The position numbers and the translations under genes were made by a program. A stretch of 64,000 bases of DNA from Hydrogenovibrio kuenenii DSM 12350 (lineage in GTDB: Bacteria; Pseudomonadota; Gammaproteobacteria; Thiomicrospirales; Thiomicrospiraceae), in the NCBI RefSeq assembly GCF_000526715.1, contig NZ_JAGP01000001.1, positions 558,001 to 622,000 of the forward strand. The letters are read 5' to 3'. Position 1 is the first letter of the stretch, and each line of letters opens with the position of its first letter. The notes beneath the pieces are model-generated. The model searched no databases. It saw only the letters and a list, made by a program, of their open reading frames with translations, and had not been told where the DNA came from. This document shows positions 20,555 to 31,084 of the stretch, one piece after another.

Positions 20555-22480
20555 ATGCCAATCATTACCTTGCCAGATGGTTCAAAAAGAGAATTTCCCG
20601 AAGCTGTATCTGTGATGCAAATCGCTACGGATATTGGAACGGGATTGGCTAAGGCAACGGTAGCAGGGCGTGTGAATGGTGAGCTGAAAGATGCTTGTGA
20701 CTTGATTACAGAAGATGCTGATGTGCAAATCATTACTTTAAAGGATGAAGATGGTGTGCATATTATGCGCCATACTTGCGCGCATCTTTTGGGTCATGCA
20801 TTAAAGCAACTTTATCCTAACGTTAAAATGGCAATTGGTCCGGTCATTGAAAACGGCTTTTATTATGACGTTGATATGGAAGAACGTATTTCTTCTGAAG
20901 ATCTGGCAAAGATCGAGCAGCGTATGAAAGAGCTGGCGAAAACTAAGTATGAGGTCGTTAAGAAAATGACGCCTCGTGCTGAAGCGCTAGAGATTTTCAA
21001 AAGCCGTGACGAAGACTATAAGGTCGAATTGATTGAAGATATGCCGAATGAAACAGAGTTCGGTTTTTACCATCATCAAGAATATATTGATATGTGCCGT
21101 GGTCCTCACTTGCCAAATATGGGCTTTGTTAAGGCGTTTAAGCTGACGCACGTTGCTGGTGCATACTGGCGCGGTGACTCTGATAATAAAATGTTACAGC
21201 GCATCTATGGCGTTGCCTTCCCGAGTAAAGAAGAATTAAAAGAATACTTGGTTATGATGGAAGAGGCGGAAAAGCGTGACCATCGTAAGCTTGGTAAGCT
21301 ACTGGATTTATTCCATGTTGATGAGTTGGCGCCGGGTATGGCGTTTTGGCATCCGAAAGGAACTACTTTATATAAAGTAGTTGAAGACTATATGCGTCAG
21401 CAGTTGAACGAAAGTGGCTATCAAGAAATTCGTACGCCTTTGATTATGGATCGTTCCCTGTGGGAAAAATCCGGTCACTGGGATAAGTTTAAAGACAATA
21501 TGTTCACCACGGAAACAGAGAACCGTGATTATGCCGTTAAGCCGATGAATTGCCCTGGGCATATTCAAGTGTTCAATCGCGACCTAAGCAGTTACCGCGA
21601 CTTGCCAATTCGCTTGGCGGAATTTGGTTTGGTACACCGTAATGAACCATCTGGAACCTTGCATGGTTTGATGCGTGTGCGCTCCTTTACTCAGGATGAT
21701 GCGCATATCTTCTGTACACCGGAACAAATCAAAGATGAAGTTCAGGCTTGTATTGATTTGGTGTTCAATACTTATGCAGATTTCGGGTTTGATAATATTC
21801 AGGTTAAATTTTCTACGCGCCCAGAGCAACGCGTCGGTTCTGACGAAGTTTGGGATATGGCAGAGACGGCTTTAGAGCAGACGCTTAAAGATGCTGAGCT
21901 GGAATATGCCTTGCAGCCAGGAGAAGGGGCTTTTTACGGGCCGAAAATCGAATTCCAGCTTAAGGATTGTATCGGTCGTGTGTGGCAGTGTGGAACGATT
22001 CAATTGGATTTTTCCATGACGCAAGCAGAGCGTTTGAACGCCGTTTATGTTGGCGCAGACAACGAAAAACATCATCCAGTAATGATTCACCGAGCCATTC
22101 TTGGTTCGCTTGAACGCTTTGTTGGAATTTTGGTAGAACATTACGAAGGAAAATTCCCAACTTGGTTGGCACCAGTGCAATTAGTAATTGCCTCAATTTC
22201 TGAAGTACATAACGATTATGTCGTCGATTTTGCAAAAAAATTGAAAAAACATGGGTTTAGAGTGCAAACAGACTTGAGAAATGAGAAGGTTGGGTTTAAA
22301 ATTCGCGAGCACACTTTACAACGTGTCCCTTATATTTTAGTTGTAGGGGATCAAGAAAAAGAAGGTGGTACCGTTAACGTACGTGCCCGAGGCGGAAATA
22401 ACCTCGGTAGTTTCGATTTTGAGCAATTGCTTCAAATGTTATCGGACGACATCGCTAATCTTGGTAGAGTCGTGGAATAA
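20555..22480 (+). CDS. thrS: Threonyl-tRNA synthetase
   Basis: Class II synthetase charging tRNA-Thr, 641 residues, full length. The N-terminal TGS domain ([13 protein letters not shown]-like start, residues 1-62) is followed by the editing domain with [16 protein letters not shown] and [11 protein letters not shown], then the catalytic core with [28 protein letters not shown] (motif 2) and [15 protein letters not shown] (motif 3), and a C-terminal anticodon-binding domain. It is the first gene of the conserved thrS-infC-rpmI-rplT-pheST-ihfA block. Confidence 0.97.
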   Translation: MPIITLPDGSKREFPEAVSVMQIATDIGTGLAKATVAGRVNGELKDACDLITEDADVQIITLKDEDGVHIMRHTCAHLLGHALKQLYPNVKMAIGPVIENGFYYDVDMEERISSEDLAKIEQRMKELAKTKYEVVKKMTPRAEALEIFKSRDEDYKVELIEDMPNETEFGFYHHQEYIDMCRGPHLPNMGFVKAFKLTHVAGAYWRGDSDNKMLQRIYGVAFPSKEELKEYLVMMEEAEKRDHRKLGKLLDLFHVDELAPGMAFWHPKGTTLYKVVEDYMRQQLNESGYQEIRTPLIMDRSLWEKSGHWDKFKDNMFTTETENRDYAVKPMNCPGHIQVFNRDLSSYRDLPIRLAEFGLVHRNEPSGTLHGLMRVRSFTQDDAHIFCTPEQIKDEVQACIDLVFNTYADFGFDNIQVKFSTRPEQRVGSDEVWDMAETALEQTLKDAELEYALQPGEGAFYGPKIEFQLKDCIGRVWQCGTIQLDFSMTQAERLNAVYVGADNEKHHPVMIHRAILGSLERFVGILVEHYEGKFPTWLAPVQLVIASISEVHNDYVVDFAKKLKKHGFRVQTDLRNEKVGFKIREHTLQRVPYILVVGDQEKEGGTVNVRARGGNNLGSFDFEQLLQMLSDDIANLGRVVE

Positions 22481-22504
22481 TTTGGTAATTAAGAGGATAA
22501 AACC

Positions 22505-23065
22505 ATCGCAGTTAGAAGAGGACGTGGTAAGCCACAACAAGTAGAGGCACCAAAAGATAGAATCAATGAAGCTATCACGGTTGCTGAAGTACGTTTAATT
22601 GATGCAGACGGCGAGCAAAAAGGCGTCGTTTCAACGGCAGATGCCCTTGCGGCTGCGAAAGAGGTAGAGCTAGATTTAGTTGAAATCTCTGCAAAATCCT
22701 CCCCACCAGTGTGTCGAATCATGGATTATGGTAAATATCACTACCAGAAACAGAAGAAGGCACACGAAGCGAAGAAAAAACAAAAACAAATTCAGGTTAA
22801 GGAAGTTAAATTCCGACCTGGTACGGATATTGGCGATTATCAGGTTAAGCTACGTAACGTAGTTAAGTTTTTAGATAATGGCGACCGTGTAAAAGTAACT
22901 ATTTGGTTCCGTGGGCGTGAAATTACGCACAAAGAACTCGGTATGGATATGCTTGAACGTATACGTGAAGACCTAAAAGAAGTCGCAACGGTAGAGCAAA
23001 TGCCTAAGATGGAAGGTCGTTCATTGCAAATGATGATTGCACCGACTAAAAAAACCATCGTCTGA
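22505..23065 (+). CDS. infC: Translation initiation factor IF-3, ATC start codon
   Basis: IF-3, 186 residues, prevents premature subunit joining and proofreads the initiator tRNA. The protein has [40 protein letters not shown], and the C-terminal [15 protein letters not shown] and [12 protein letters not shown]. The reading frame has a TAA at 22490-22492 and then only GAG GAT AAA ACC before the ATC at 22505; no ATG, GTG or TTG is available at the N-terminus (the first ATG, at 22709, would delete a third of the protein). AGAGGA at 22493-22497 is well placed. Rare AUU/AUC/AUA starts are the known basis of infC autoregulation. Confidence 0.93.
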   Translation: MAVRRGRGKPQQVEAPKDRINEAITVAEVRLIDADGEQKGVVSTADALAAAKEVELDLVEISAKSSPPVCRIMDYGKYHYQKQKKAHEAKKKQKQIQVKEVKFRPGTDIGDYQVKLRNVVKFLDNGDRVKVTIWFRGREITHKELGMDMLERIREDLKEVATVEQMPKMEGRSLQMMIAPTKKTIV

Positions 23066-23296
23066 TTTATTAAAGAACATTTCTTGAAATTTTATTTTAA
23101 GAGAGGCTGGTTCGAGCCATTAATCGAGTCAAGAATACAATAGCCGGGGTGAGGTTTACCTCATTACTGGTGCAGCTCATTCAGTGCTGTTAATTGTAAA
23201 AAAGGGCTTTCGGCAATGAAAGCAGATCGAAAACTGATGAATACCGACTTTAAAGGTTAAGCTTTTAAATCGCTATTCTTTTATGGAGTTTTAGCA
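23066..23296 (+). promoter_or_regulatory. Structured leader of rpmI-rplT (candidate L20 control region)
   Basis: A 231-bp gap between infC and rpmI is long for this operon. It can fold several local hairpins: GGCT/AGCC at 23105-23118, GTGAGG/CCTCAT around 23150-23164, and GCTTTC/GAAAGC at 23206-23223. In E. coli, L20 represses rpmI-rplT by binding an RNA structure upstream of rpmI. A similar role here is inferred from position and folding only. Confidence 0.4.
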
Positions 23297-23494
23297 ATGC
23301 CTAAGATGAAAACCAATAAAAGTGCTCAAAAGCGCTTTAAAAAAACCGGTTCTGGCGGTTTTAAATGCAAACAAGCGCATCTTCGTCATATCTTGACCAA
23401 GAAATCAACTAAGCGTAAACGTCAACTTCGTGCTGCAAGCATGATTCATGATAGAGATGTGGCAATGGTTCGCCGCATGCTTCCATACGCTTAA
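23297..23494 (+). CDS. rpmI: Ribosomal protein bL35
   Basis: A 65-residue basic protein starting [19 protein letters not shown] and ending RRMLPYA, the full bL35 pattern of the 50S subunit. It is 12 bp before rplT and preceded by a TTATGGAG ribosome site. Confidence 0.97.
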   Translation: MPKMKTNKSAQKRFKKTGSGGFKCKQAHLRHILTKKSTKRKRQLRAASMIHDRDVAMVRRMLPYA

Positions 23495-23506
23495 GGAGAT
23501 TGACAG

Positions 23507-23863
23507 ATGGCAAGAGTTAAAAGAGGCGTAATTGCACGCAGAAGACATAACAAAGTACTAAAAGCCGCTAAAGGTTATTATGGTGCACGTCGCAAAGTAT
23601 TTCGCGTTGCGAAGCAAGCTGTAATCAAAGCAGGTCAATATGCTTATCGTGACCGTCGTCAGAAAAAACGTCAATTCCGTCGTTTATGGATTGCGCGTAT
23701 TAACGCTGCAGCTCGTTTGAACGGAATGACTTACAGCCGCTTTATTTCTGGTTTGAATAAAGCCGAAATCGCGGTTGACCGTAAAGTATTGTCAGACATC
23801 GCTATTCATGATGCGGCCGCTTTCTCTGCAATTGTAGAAAAAGCTAAAGCAGCTTTAGCGTAA
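23507..23863 (+). CDS. rplT: Ribosomal protein bL20
   Basis: A 118-residue basic protein: [35 protein letters not shown], and [17 protein letters not shown], the conserved bL20 signatures. It binds 23S rRNA early in 50S assembly and is the likely autoregulator of rpmI-rplT. AAGGAG upstream gives a strong ribosome site. A strong terminator follows 17 bp after the stop. Confidence 0.97.
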   Translation: MARVKRGVIARRRHNKVLKAAKGYYGARRKVFRVAKQAVIKAGQYAYRDRRQKKRQFRRLWIARINAAARLNGMTYSRFISGLNKAEIAVDRKVLSDIAIHDAAAFSAIVEKAKAALA

Positions 23864-23880
23864 GCTTTACTGAACGATTG

Positions 23881-23907
23881 AAAGGGGACTTTATGTCCCC
23901 TTTTTTT
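23881..23907 (+). terminator. Rho-independent terminator after rplT
   Basis: AAAGGGGAC, loop TTTAT, GTCCCC followed by seven T residues: a textbook intrinsic terminator separating the infC-rplT transcript from pheST. Confidence 0.93.
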
Positions 23908-24079
23908 CTCATTTTTTATACCGGGATTTAATGGCTAAATGCTGTGATATTTGTTAAGGCGCTATGATTTGTGTCTGGCTTCAAAGTATTTATCCATAAA
24001 ATTCTAAAACCAATCGGCTCAGGTCGCATCGGTGTTTATTCATTTTTTTTGCCACTCGATCAGTGATGGAAAAATCTAA

Positions 24080-25096
<1,017 letters not shown>

Positions 25097-25136
25097 TTGC
25101 AAAACTTAGCGATCAGAATTGAATTTGAGATAAAAG

Positions 25137-27527
25137 ATGAAAATTAGTGAAAGTTGGTTAAGAGAGTGGGTTAACCCGAATTGGGATACAGAAACCTTGG
25201 CAGAAGAGCTAAGTTTGGCTGGCCTCGAGGTAGATGAAGTTTGTTTGGTTGCGCCTGAGTTTTCAAATGTGGTGGTTGGTCACGTGCTTTCTGTTGAGAA
25301 GCATCCTGATGCAGACAAATTGAATGTAACGCAAGTGGATGTCGGTGAAGCTGAAACAGTCCAGATCGTTTGTGGCGCTAAAAATGTTGTTGCAGGCATG
25401 AAAGCTTGTTGCGCTAAAGTCGGTGCGGTTTTGCCAGGTGATTTTAAGATCAAAAAAGCGAAGTTACGTGGTGTGCCATCTCATGGCATGTTATGCGGCG
25501 CAACGGAAATTGGTTTGCCTGATGATGGGGTTGATGGTCTTCATGTGCTGCCACTAGATGCGCCTATTGGTATGAATATTCGTGAATATCTTGATTTAAA
25601 TGATGCCATTATTGATGTTGATTTAACACCAAATCGTGCAGATTGTTTAAGTGTTGAAGGGATCGCACGTGATGTGACAGCAATCAGTGGTGCTGAAATA
25701 AAAGTGCCATTTGAGCTGGAGCCTATGGCTACTTCTGGTGCATGTAACCAAGAAATTACTGTTGAAGAAACTGACGCTTGTCCTAAGTATCTTGGTTGTT
25801 TGGTTACTGGCTACAATGCCCAAGCACAAACACCCGATTGGATGAAAACACGTTTAGAGCGTTGTGGTCTTGCCCCAAAAAGCTTAACGGTGGATATTAC
25901 CAATTATATTTTGCTTGAGTTAGGTCAGCCAATGCATGCATTTGATGCGGATAAGTTGCAAGGCTCTGTCCAAGTACGAATGGCAAAAGAGGGCGAAAAG
26001 CTTACAACGCTAGATGAAAAAGAATTAATTCTACAAAGCAACACTTTGGTGATCGCGGATGATTCCGGTGCTATTGCTCTAGCAGGGATTATGGGCGGGT
26101 TAGCGACTGCCGTGTCCGATGACACGACTTCTGTATTCTTTGAATGCGCTCATTTTGCGCCTTTAGCGATTACTGGACGTGCTCGCCAATATGGTTTACA
26201 TACAGATTCTTCACATCGTTTTGAGCGTGGTGTCGATGCTTTCTTGCCAGAGCGTGCATTGAATCGTGCCTTACAGCTCTTTACCGAAATTGCAGGTGGA
26301 GATGTTTCAGATATTAAATCTGTGGTAGCCGAGTCGTCACTACATAAACCTCAACCAATTCAATTGCGTCCAGAGCGTATTGAAAAATTATTGGGTGTGG
26401 CATTGCCAAATGAAGAAGTCGAAGCGATTTTTACTCGACTGAATTTCACGATTGAAGCAAACAATGACGGTTGGTTAATGACCGCACCGACTTATCGTTT
26501 TGATATGGAAATTGAAGCGGATTTGATTGAAGAAGTTGGGCGTGTGTATGGCTACAATAATCTGCCAGAAATAGAAGTCAATGCGCCGATGCGTTTGCCG
26601 AAACTTGAAGAGCAAGAACAGGAAATGCATCTTATTCGCCAAGTATTAGTGAATAAAGGCTATCAAGAAGCAATTACATATAGCTTCGTTGAAGAACAAT
26701 ATCAAAAAACGCTTTTCCCAGAGCAGCAAGCCATTTGTTTGAAAAACCCTATTTCGGATGACATGAAGGCCATGCGCGTTTCGCTATTGCCAAGTTTGTT
26801 GACTACGACTGCATATAACCAAAATCGCCAACAAAACCGTCTGCGTTTATTTGAAACAGGGTTGGTGTTTTTAAGTGAAGATGCATCTATTGAAAAACTA
26901 CAACAAGTGCCTATGATTGGTGGTGTGATCGTAGGTGGAATCTCTTCTGCTGGTTGGGCAGAAGAAGACAGAGCGGTAGACTTCTATGATATGAAAGCGC
27001 ATGTCGAAAGTTTATTAGCGCTGAGTCATGTAAGTGATAAAGTTAAATTTGTGGCCAAAGCCTTGCCTATCTATCACCCTGGACAGTCCGCTGTGATGAT
27101 AATGGATGGGCAAGAAATCGGTTCTATTGGTCAGTTGCATCCATCACATGTAAAAGTTGCTGATGTATCTGGCAAAGTATTTATGTTTGAGATGCGTCTT
27201 GATACTATTTTGACCACCAAAGTCCCTCAAGCGAAGCAGCTTTCTAAATTCCCAGTTGTACAACGTGATTTGGCTTTTGTTGTAGCTCAAGGTTTGCCTG
27301 TACAAGACTTGTTGGATGCGCTCCATGAAGTTTCTTCTGAGATAGTGCAGTCAATTGAAGTGTTTGATTTGTACCAGGGCCCTGGTGTTGGTGAAGATCA
27401 AAAGTCAATTGCATTGACAATTAAGCTGCAGCATCAGGATAGAACGCTTCAAGATGAAGAAGTTGATGCGCTAATGCAACAAATGATTGAAGCGGCGAAG
27501 CAAAAAGCGAACGCTGAATTAAGATAA
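25137..27527 (+). CDS. pheT: Phenylalanyl-tRNA synthetase beta subunit
   Basis: Beta subunit, 796 residues, full length. Domains in order: EMAP-type tRNA-binding domain ([19 protein letters not shown]), B3/4 editing domain ([20 protein letters not shown]), B5 domain, the catalytic-like core ([16 protein letters not shown]), and the C-terminal ferredoxin-fold anticodon-binding domain ([15 protein letters not shown]). It is followed 35 bp later by ihfA. Confidence 0.97.
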   Translation: MKISESWLREWVNPNWDTETLAEELSLAGLEVDEVCLVAPEFSNVVVGHVLSVEKHPDADKLNVTQVDVGEAETVQIVCGAKNVVAGMKACCAKVGAVLPGDFKIKKAKLRGVPSHGMLCGATEIGLPDDGVDGLHVLPLDAPIGMNIREYLDLNDAIIDVDLTPNRADCLSVEGIARDVTAISGAEIKVPFELEPMATSGACNQEITVEETDACPKYLGCLVTGYNAQAQTPDWMKTRLERCGLAPKSLTVDITNYILLELGQPMHAFDADKLQGSVQVRMAKEGEKLTTLDEKELILQSNTLVIADDSGAIALAGIMGGLATAVSDDTTSVFFECAHFAPLAITGRARQYGLHTDSSHRFERGVDAFLPERALNRALQLFTEIAGGDVSDIKSVVAESSLHKPQPIQLRPERIEKLLGVALPNEEVEAIFTRLNFTIEANNDGWLMTAPTYRFDMEIEADLIEEVGRVYGYNNLPEIEVNAPMRLPKLEEQEQEMHLIRQVLVNKGYQEAITYSFVEEQYQKTLFPEQQAICLKNPISDDMKAMRVSLLPSLLTTTAYNQNRQQNRLRLFETGLVFLSEDASIEKLQQVPMIGGVIVGGISSAGWAEEDRAVDFYDMKAHVESLLALSHVSDKVKFVAKALPIYHPGQSAVMIMDGQEIGSIGQLHPSHVKVADVSGKVFMFEMRLDTILTTKVPQAKQLSKFPVVQRDLAFVVAQGLPVQDLLDALHEVSSEIVQSIEVFDLYQGPGVGEDQKSIALTIKLQHQDRTLQDEEVDALMQQMIEAAKQKANAELR

Positions 27528-27562
27528 CCATTTTTGATGAAATAACTAAGAAGGTAAGGTTT

Positions 27563-27856
27563 ATGGCATTAACAAAAGCGGAACTTGCCCAAACATTAAC
27601 AGATACGTTTGGTTTTAATAAACGCGAATCAAAAGAATTGGTTGAGCAGTTTTATTCTGAGATGGCGACTGTTCTAGTAAAAGGTGAGCAGATTAAGCTT
27701 TCTGGTTTCGGTAACTTTGAACTTAGAGATAAAACTGCCCGTCCAGGTCGTAACCCTAGAACGGGTGAAGATGTTCCCATTTCTGCAAGAAGAGTGGTAA
27801 CATTTAAACCAGGTCAAAAATTACGAGCTCGTATCGACAACTATGGTAAAGACTAA
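27563..27856 (+). CDS. ihfA: Integration host factor alpha subunit
   Basis: A 97-residue HU/IHF-family DNA-bending protein: [42 protein letters not shown], and the minor-groove arm [20 protein letters not shown]. The position after pheT identifies it as IhfA. The last 14 bp overlap the MerR-family gene. Confidence 0.96.
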   Translation: MALTKAELAQTLTDTFGFNKRESKELVEQFYSEMATVLVKGEQIKLSGFGNFELRDKTARPGRNPRTGEDVPISARRVVTFKPGQKLRARIDNYGKD

Positions 27857-28235
27857 GTCGGGAGAAAATCCCAAGCAATTGGAAATAGAGCTTCCAGATA
27901 AAAAGTACTTTACCATTGGTGAAGTCAGTGAGTTGTGCGATTTAAAACCGCACGTACTTCGTTATTGGGAGCAAGTTTTTCCGCAACTTGAGCCGAGTAA
28001 ACGACGTGGCCGTCGTTACTATCAGCGTCGTGAGCTTGAGCTGGTGCTAGAGATAAAAACCCTTTTACATGATCAAGGGTTTACCATTCCAGGAGCGAAA
28101 GCACGGTTAAATCGTGCTGAAGTTCCGACTGATGTGAACTTTGATAACGAAGCAGATCATCAAGCTTATCAAAGCCTTTTAAATATGAAGTCAGATCTTA
28201 GAGCTTTTTTAGATCATATTCGTCAAACCTATTAA
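27843..28235 (+). CDS. MerR-family transcriptional regulator
   Basis: A 130-residue protein with an N-terminal MerR winged helix: [25 protein letters not shown] region and [15 protein letters not shown]. It overlaps the ihfA stop codon. This pheT-ihfA-merR order is common in Gammaproteobacteria. No cysteine-rich metal-binding tail is present, so it is unlikely to be a metal sensor; the effector is unknown. Confidence 0.88.
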   Translation: MVKTKSGENPKQLEIELPDKKYFTIGEVSELCDLKPHVLRYWEQVFPQLEPSKRRGRRYYQRRELELVLEIKTLLHDQGFTIPGAKARLNRAEVPTDVNFDNEADHQAYQSLLNMKSDLRAFLDHIRQTY

Positions 28236-28447
28236 TTCCCATGCTTGAGTCAGGCTACGGCTAAGCCATTCTCGTTGTAAATTCTTTTATACTTCATTTA
28301 TCCTTGATTCAGGATTATTTTTGTCACTCCCTATGTGTTGTTTAGCCTTATCTATCTAGGTGGGTATAAAGATTTATAAGAAACAAACGGATATCGTTAT
28401 AATGAGAAAAGTATAATTTTGACGATTATTAAAATGAGGAGAAGGGT

Positions 28448-28792
28448 TTGGATCCTGTTCTTGCGTATGTCGTAAAACTTTTGGTGGGGTTGTCTGGATT
28501 GATGCGCCCTTATTTGTCAGAAATAGGCTTGTCGATGGCTGCAACTTTGTTGGTCATTTATGGCAATGACATTAGTTTGTTTGTTAAAAGTCAAATAGGG
28601 TCGCTTAAGTACTTTCTGCGTTTAACCTTGTTTGTGGTGTTTTGTGCGGTTGGTTATGGTTTGATTACCGCTTACCTGACACCAGTATTGGTAGGTTGGT
28701 TGGCACATATTAGTAATGTGTGGTTCGGCCTTTCAATTATTGCAATATATTATGCTATTGGTCTTCTCGCGCAGAAGAAGGGCTTGATTTAA
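28448..28792 (+). CDS. DUF3392 membrane protein
   Basis: A 114-residue protein with three hydrophobic segments and the family start LSGLMRPYLSEIGLSMAATLLV followed by RLTLFVVFCAVGYGLITAYLTP. Function is unknown; the family is widespread in Gammaproteobacteria. TTG start at 28448, with GAGGAG at 28436-28441 upstream. It is convergent with greB. Confidence 0.8.
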   Translation: MDPVLAYVVKLLVGLSGLMRPYLSEIGLSMAATLLVIYGNDISLFVKSQIGSLKYFLRLTLFVVFCAVGYGLITAYLTPVLVGWLAHISNVWFGLSIIAIYYAIGLLAQKKGLI

Positions 28793-28818
28793 AAAAAATG
28801 AGATTGAGTGTTCCTCGT

Positions 28819-29307
28819 TTAACTTTCTGAGAGTGGTTTGTCGTAATCGATGGCTGTTACAAACCAAACTTTAGTGCCTTCTGGAGTCTGAACCACCACT
28901 TCATCATCGATTGTTTTTTGTAAACAAGCTCGTGCCATAGGTGCATCAATCGAGATGTACTTAGGGTGGTGGTATATTTCTTCTGGGCCCACGATTCTGA
29001 ATTCTAAACTTTCATCTGCTGTATTTTCTAGTGCCACCCAAGCGCCAAAAAAAATTTTATGCCTGTCTTTAGGTATGTCATCAATGACTTTAATTTCTTC
29101 AAGTGTTTTTCTTAAAAACCGCACCCTACGGTCTATTTCACGAAGCCTACGTTTGTTGTATTGATAATCAGCATTTTCCGACCGGTCTCCTAAGCCAGCC
29201 GCCCAAGTAACAATTTTAGTAACCTGAGGTCTTTCTACTTTCCAAAGTTGATCAGCTTCTTGTAACAGTTTTTCATAACCTGCTCGAGTAATTAGTTTTG
29301 TTTTCAT
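28819..29307 (-). CDS. greB: Transcript cleavage factor GreB
   Basis: A 162-residue Gre factor: KLITRAGYEKLLQEADQLW, the coiled-coil tip GLGDRSENADYQYNKRRLREI with the conserved acidic pair (D and E of DRSEN), and a C-terminal FKBP-like domain with RIVGPEEI. It rescues backtracked RNA polymerase. The W-K-x-E-R-P-x-V region and length favour GreB over GreA. Confidence 0.92.
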   Translation of the reverse strand: MKTKLITRAGYEKLLQEADQLWKVERPQVTKIVTWAAGLGDRSENADYQYNKRRLREIDRRVRFLRKTLEEIKVIDDIPKDRHKIFFGAWVALENTADESLEFRIVGPEEIYHHPKYISIDAPMARACLQKTIDDEVVVQTPEGTKVWFVTAIDYDKPLSES

Positions 29308-29426
29308 TCAGCCTCTAAAGTGGGAAAACGGGGTGTTAGTTTTTTATAAGAGTATCTTGCTGAGACAGCGTTAGATTATTTTAACGTGCGGTGATTAAAA
29401 AGTGGATAAAAGTAAATTGATTATAA

Positions 29427-29507
29427 ATGTAAAAAAATTACATATTATTATTGACGGGGAAGGTTGGTTGTTTTATGATGATCCTGAAATGTAAAAAAGT
29501 TACATTT
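29427..29507 (+). promoter_or_regulatory. Sigma-70 promoter flanked by two TGTAA-N5-TTACA palindromes
   Basis: The -35 box TTGACG (29451-29456) and -10 box TATGAT (29474-29479) are 17 bp apart. Palindrome 1, ATGTAA-N5-TTACAT, is at 29427-29443 just upstream of the -35 box. Palindrome 2, AAATGTAA-N5-TTACATTT, is at 29487-29507 at the expected transcription start. Their centres are 62 bp apart, close to six helical turns. The layout fits a repressor or a looping dimer; the regulator is not known. Confidence 0.8.
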
Positions 29508-29528
29508 GCTTTTATAAGGAGAACAAAG

Positions 29529-30155
29529 ATGAAAGCATTTATGAAAATTTCCCAAATGTCTAAAAAAGTAATTGTTTTGAGTGTTGCTAGCCTACTTCCA
29601 ATGGCAGCTTTTGCTGATACGGAAGAGCAATTGCATGCTCAAGAGCAAAAAATGGAAATGGTTCAACATCAATTAGAAAGAGCTGAGCAAGCTCAGGAAC
29701 AAAATCAAAAGCTTGAGCGTGTAGAGCAAATGCAAAACCGCATGAGTCAGATGTCGGATCAAATGCAGAAAGCAGAATCGATGCAGGAGCGAGCGCAAGA
29801 AATGGCGGAACATGCTAATCGATCTGAGCAAATGCAAGAGCGAGCGCAGGAAATGGCTGAACATGCCAATCGATCTGAGCAAATGCAAGAACGTACCCAA
29901 GAAATGTCTGAGCATGTTAATCGTTCACAGCAGATGCAACAGAAGTCTGATGACATGAGCGAAAAAGCGGAGCGCTCAAACGAAATGCAAGAAAAAGCAA
30001 CAAATATGAATGAAAAAATGGGTGATCCTGCATTGATACAAAACAAAATGCGTATTATGAATCAAAATCAAAATCAAAATACCAATTTGCAATCAATGCC
30101 TACACCTACACCTACACCTACACCTACACCAGCTCCGGCACCTGCGGCACAATAA
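29529..30155 (+). CDS. Exported Gln/Met/Glu-rich repeat protein
   Basis: A 208-residue secreted protein of unknown function. ATG 29529 follows AAGGAGAAC; the signal peptide ends at PMAAFA. The mature part is helical and charged. Residues 68-169 are six consecutive 17-residue units starting MQ (consensus MQERAQEMAEHANRSEQ), then a linker and a proline/threonine tail (PTPTPTPTPTPAPAPA) from a CCTACA DNA repeat. It contains no cysteine in the mature part. It is the first gene downstream of a promoter with paired palindromes and is followed by an outer-membrane barrel gene. A periplasmic spacer, chaperone-like or metal/oxidant-buffering (Met-rich) role is possible, none shown. Confidence 0.8.
   Translation: MKAFMKISQMSKKVIVLSVASLLPMAAFADTEEQLHAQEQKMEMVQHQLERAEQAQEQNQKLERVEQMQNRMSQMSDQMQKAESMQERAQEMAEHANRSEQMQERAQEMAEHANRSEQMQERTQEMSEHVNRSQQMQQKSDDMSEKAERSNEMQEKATNMNEKMGDPALIQNKMRIMNQNQNQNTNLQSMPTPTPTPTPTPAPAPAAQ
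29781..29984 (+). repeat. 51-bp tandem repeat inside the coiled-coil gene
   Basis: Four consecutive 51-bp units start at 29781, 29832, 29883 and 29934. Units 1 and 2 differ at only a few silent positions, units 3 and 4 are more diverged, and flanking diverged units occur on both sides. Each encodes one 17-residue unit. The near identity of units 1-2 suggests recent duplication and possible copy-number variation. Confidence 0.9.
30100..30129 (+). repeat. CCTACA hexanucleotide repeat (about five copies)
   Basis: An in-frame simple repeat coding for the Pro-Thr tail of the repeat protein. Copy changes would alter tail length without a frameshift. Confidence 0.9.
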
Positions 30156-30168
30156 TTATAAGCTGCAG

Positions 30169-30206
30169 TAGCAACTCGATTAAACTATTGGTAAGTCGAG
30201 TTGCTA
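30169..30206 (+). other. Intercistronic stem-loop
   Basis: TAGCAACTCGA (30169-30179) pairs perfectly with TCGAGTTGCTA (30196-30206), an 11-bp stem with a 16-nt loop between the repeat-protein gene and the barrel gene. No T-run follows, so it is more likely a processing, stability or attenuation element than a terminator. Confidence 0.7.
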
Positions 30207-30240
30207 GAATATACTCAAGTCTGAAAATAAGGGTTTTAAC

Positions 30241-30972
30241 GTGAAAAAATATATAAAATTAATGCTTTTCGCAGCCGCTATTTTGGCATCATTCTCGGCT
30301 AGCGCTGAAGATTCGGCCGTGAGTACAAAAATTTCAAGTGGGTTGTTTTATTCTTCTGGTCAAAGTCAAACGACTGGTAGTGCGGATTCCACACTTTATT
30401 CGATACCTTTAATGTTGTCTTTTAGAGGACAACGAGTGCATGCTGGCTTTTCAACATCCTATATGGATATTACCAGTCGATATCCAAGTACTGGAACTAG
30501 TTCAAAGGTATCAGGAATGGGGGATTTAACCTTTAGCTTGGGTTATGATTTAACAGACCAACCATCATGGACAGTTACCGTGAAACACAAGTTTGCAACG
30601 GGTGATAAAAGCAAAGGGTTATCAACAGGTAAAGATGACAACTATTTACAATTAGATTATTTTTCAGCGATAGGGCAAAGAAGCTCATTTTTTGCAACAG
30701 CAGGTTATAAGTTTGTAGGTAAAGTTGCGGGCGCAAGAATGAAAGATAGCGCATATGGCTCTGTTGGTGCGGGATACTTTTTCCCTTCTAAAACAAGCGT
30801 TGGCTTATCTTTGGATTATCTCCAATCTTCTTATGCAAGTCTGAAAGATCAAACGGGTGTCTCTGTATTTGTTGGAAAAAGTTTAAGTAAACAATGGAGC
30901 ATTTCTGCATTTGGGTCTTATGATAATACAAGCACTCAAAGCATGGGGCTGACTTTCACAAGAAAATTTTGA
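30241..30972 (+). CDS. Outer-membrane beta-barrel protein
   Basis: A 243-residue protein with a clear signal peptide (MKKYIKLMLFAAAILASFSASA, cleavage after ASA). The mature chain alternates hydrophobic and polar residues in about ten strands and ends in F, the outer-membrane assembly signal (TRKF). Segments such as GDLTFSLGYDLTDQPSWTV and FFATAGYKFVG resemble the transporter/MetA-pathway-of-phenol-degradation type barrels. GTG start. It is 85 bp after the repeat-protein gene and probably in the same transcript. Substrate unknown. Confidence 0.75.
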   Translation: MKKYIKLMLFAAAILASFSASAEDSAVSTKISSGLFYSSGQSQTTGSADSTLYSIPLMLSFRGQRVHAGFSTSYMDITSRYPSTGTSSKVSGMGDLTFSLGYDLTDQPSWTVTVKHKFATGDKSKGLSTGKDDNYLQLDYFSAIGQRSSFFATAGYKFVGKVAGARMKDSAYGSVGAGYFFPSKTSVGLSLDYLQSSYASLKDQTGVSVFVGKSLSKQWSISAFGSYDNTSTQSMGLTFTRKF

Positions 30973-31011
30973 TTATGTTTTGCAACCTTCATGTTAGTTG
31001 TAAAACATAAT
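30972..31011 (+). terminator. Stem-loop after the barrel gene, probable weak terminator
   Basis: ATTATGTTTTGCAAC (30972-30986) pairs with GTTGTAAAACATAAT (30997-31011) through 15 positions with one G-T pair and a 10-nt loop. It begins at the barrel gene stop codon and is followed by TTCTAATTCTT, a poor T-run. Confidence 0.55.
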
Positions 31012-31084
31012 TTCTAATTCTTAGTGGTTATCAAAAGTTAACTAAAAGAAAACATAAAATAAGGGTAACTAAAATTACCGAGTA

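Noticed and set aside
23105-23118. Short hairpin as an intrinsic terminator of infC
   Set aside because: The stem has only four base pairs and no T-run follows.
28236-28447. A tRNA gene after the MerR gene, common at this position in Gammaproteobacteria
   Set aside because: No cloverleaf could be drawn; the 212 bp hold no clear feature.
29781-29984. Regular 51-bp repeats as a CRISPR array
   Set aside because: The units are contiguous without spacers and keep the reading frame of an exported protein.
29673-30046. Long open frames on the minus strand opposite the repeat-protein gene
   Set aside because: They are antisense shadows of the 51-bp repeat, with biased Leu/Ser/Cys composition and no ribosome site.
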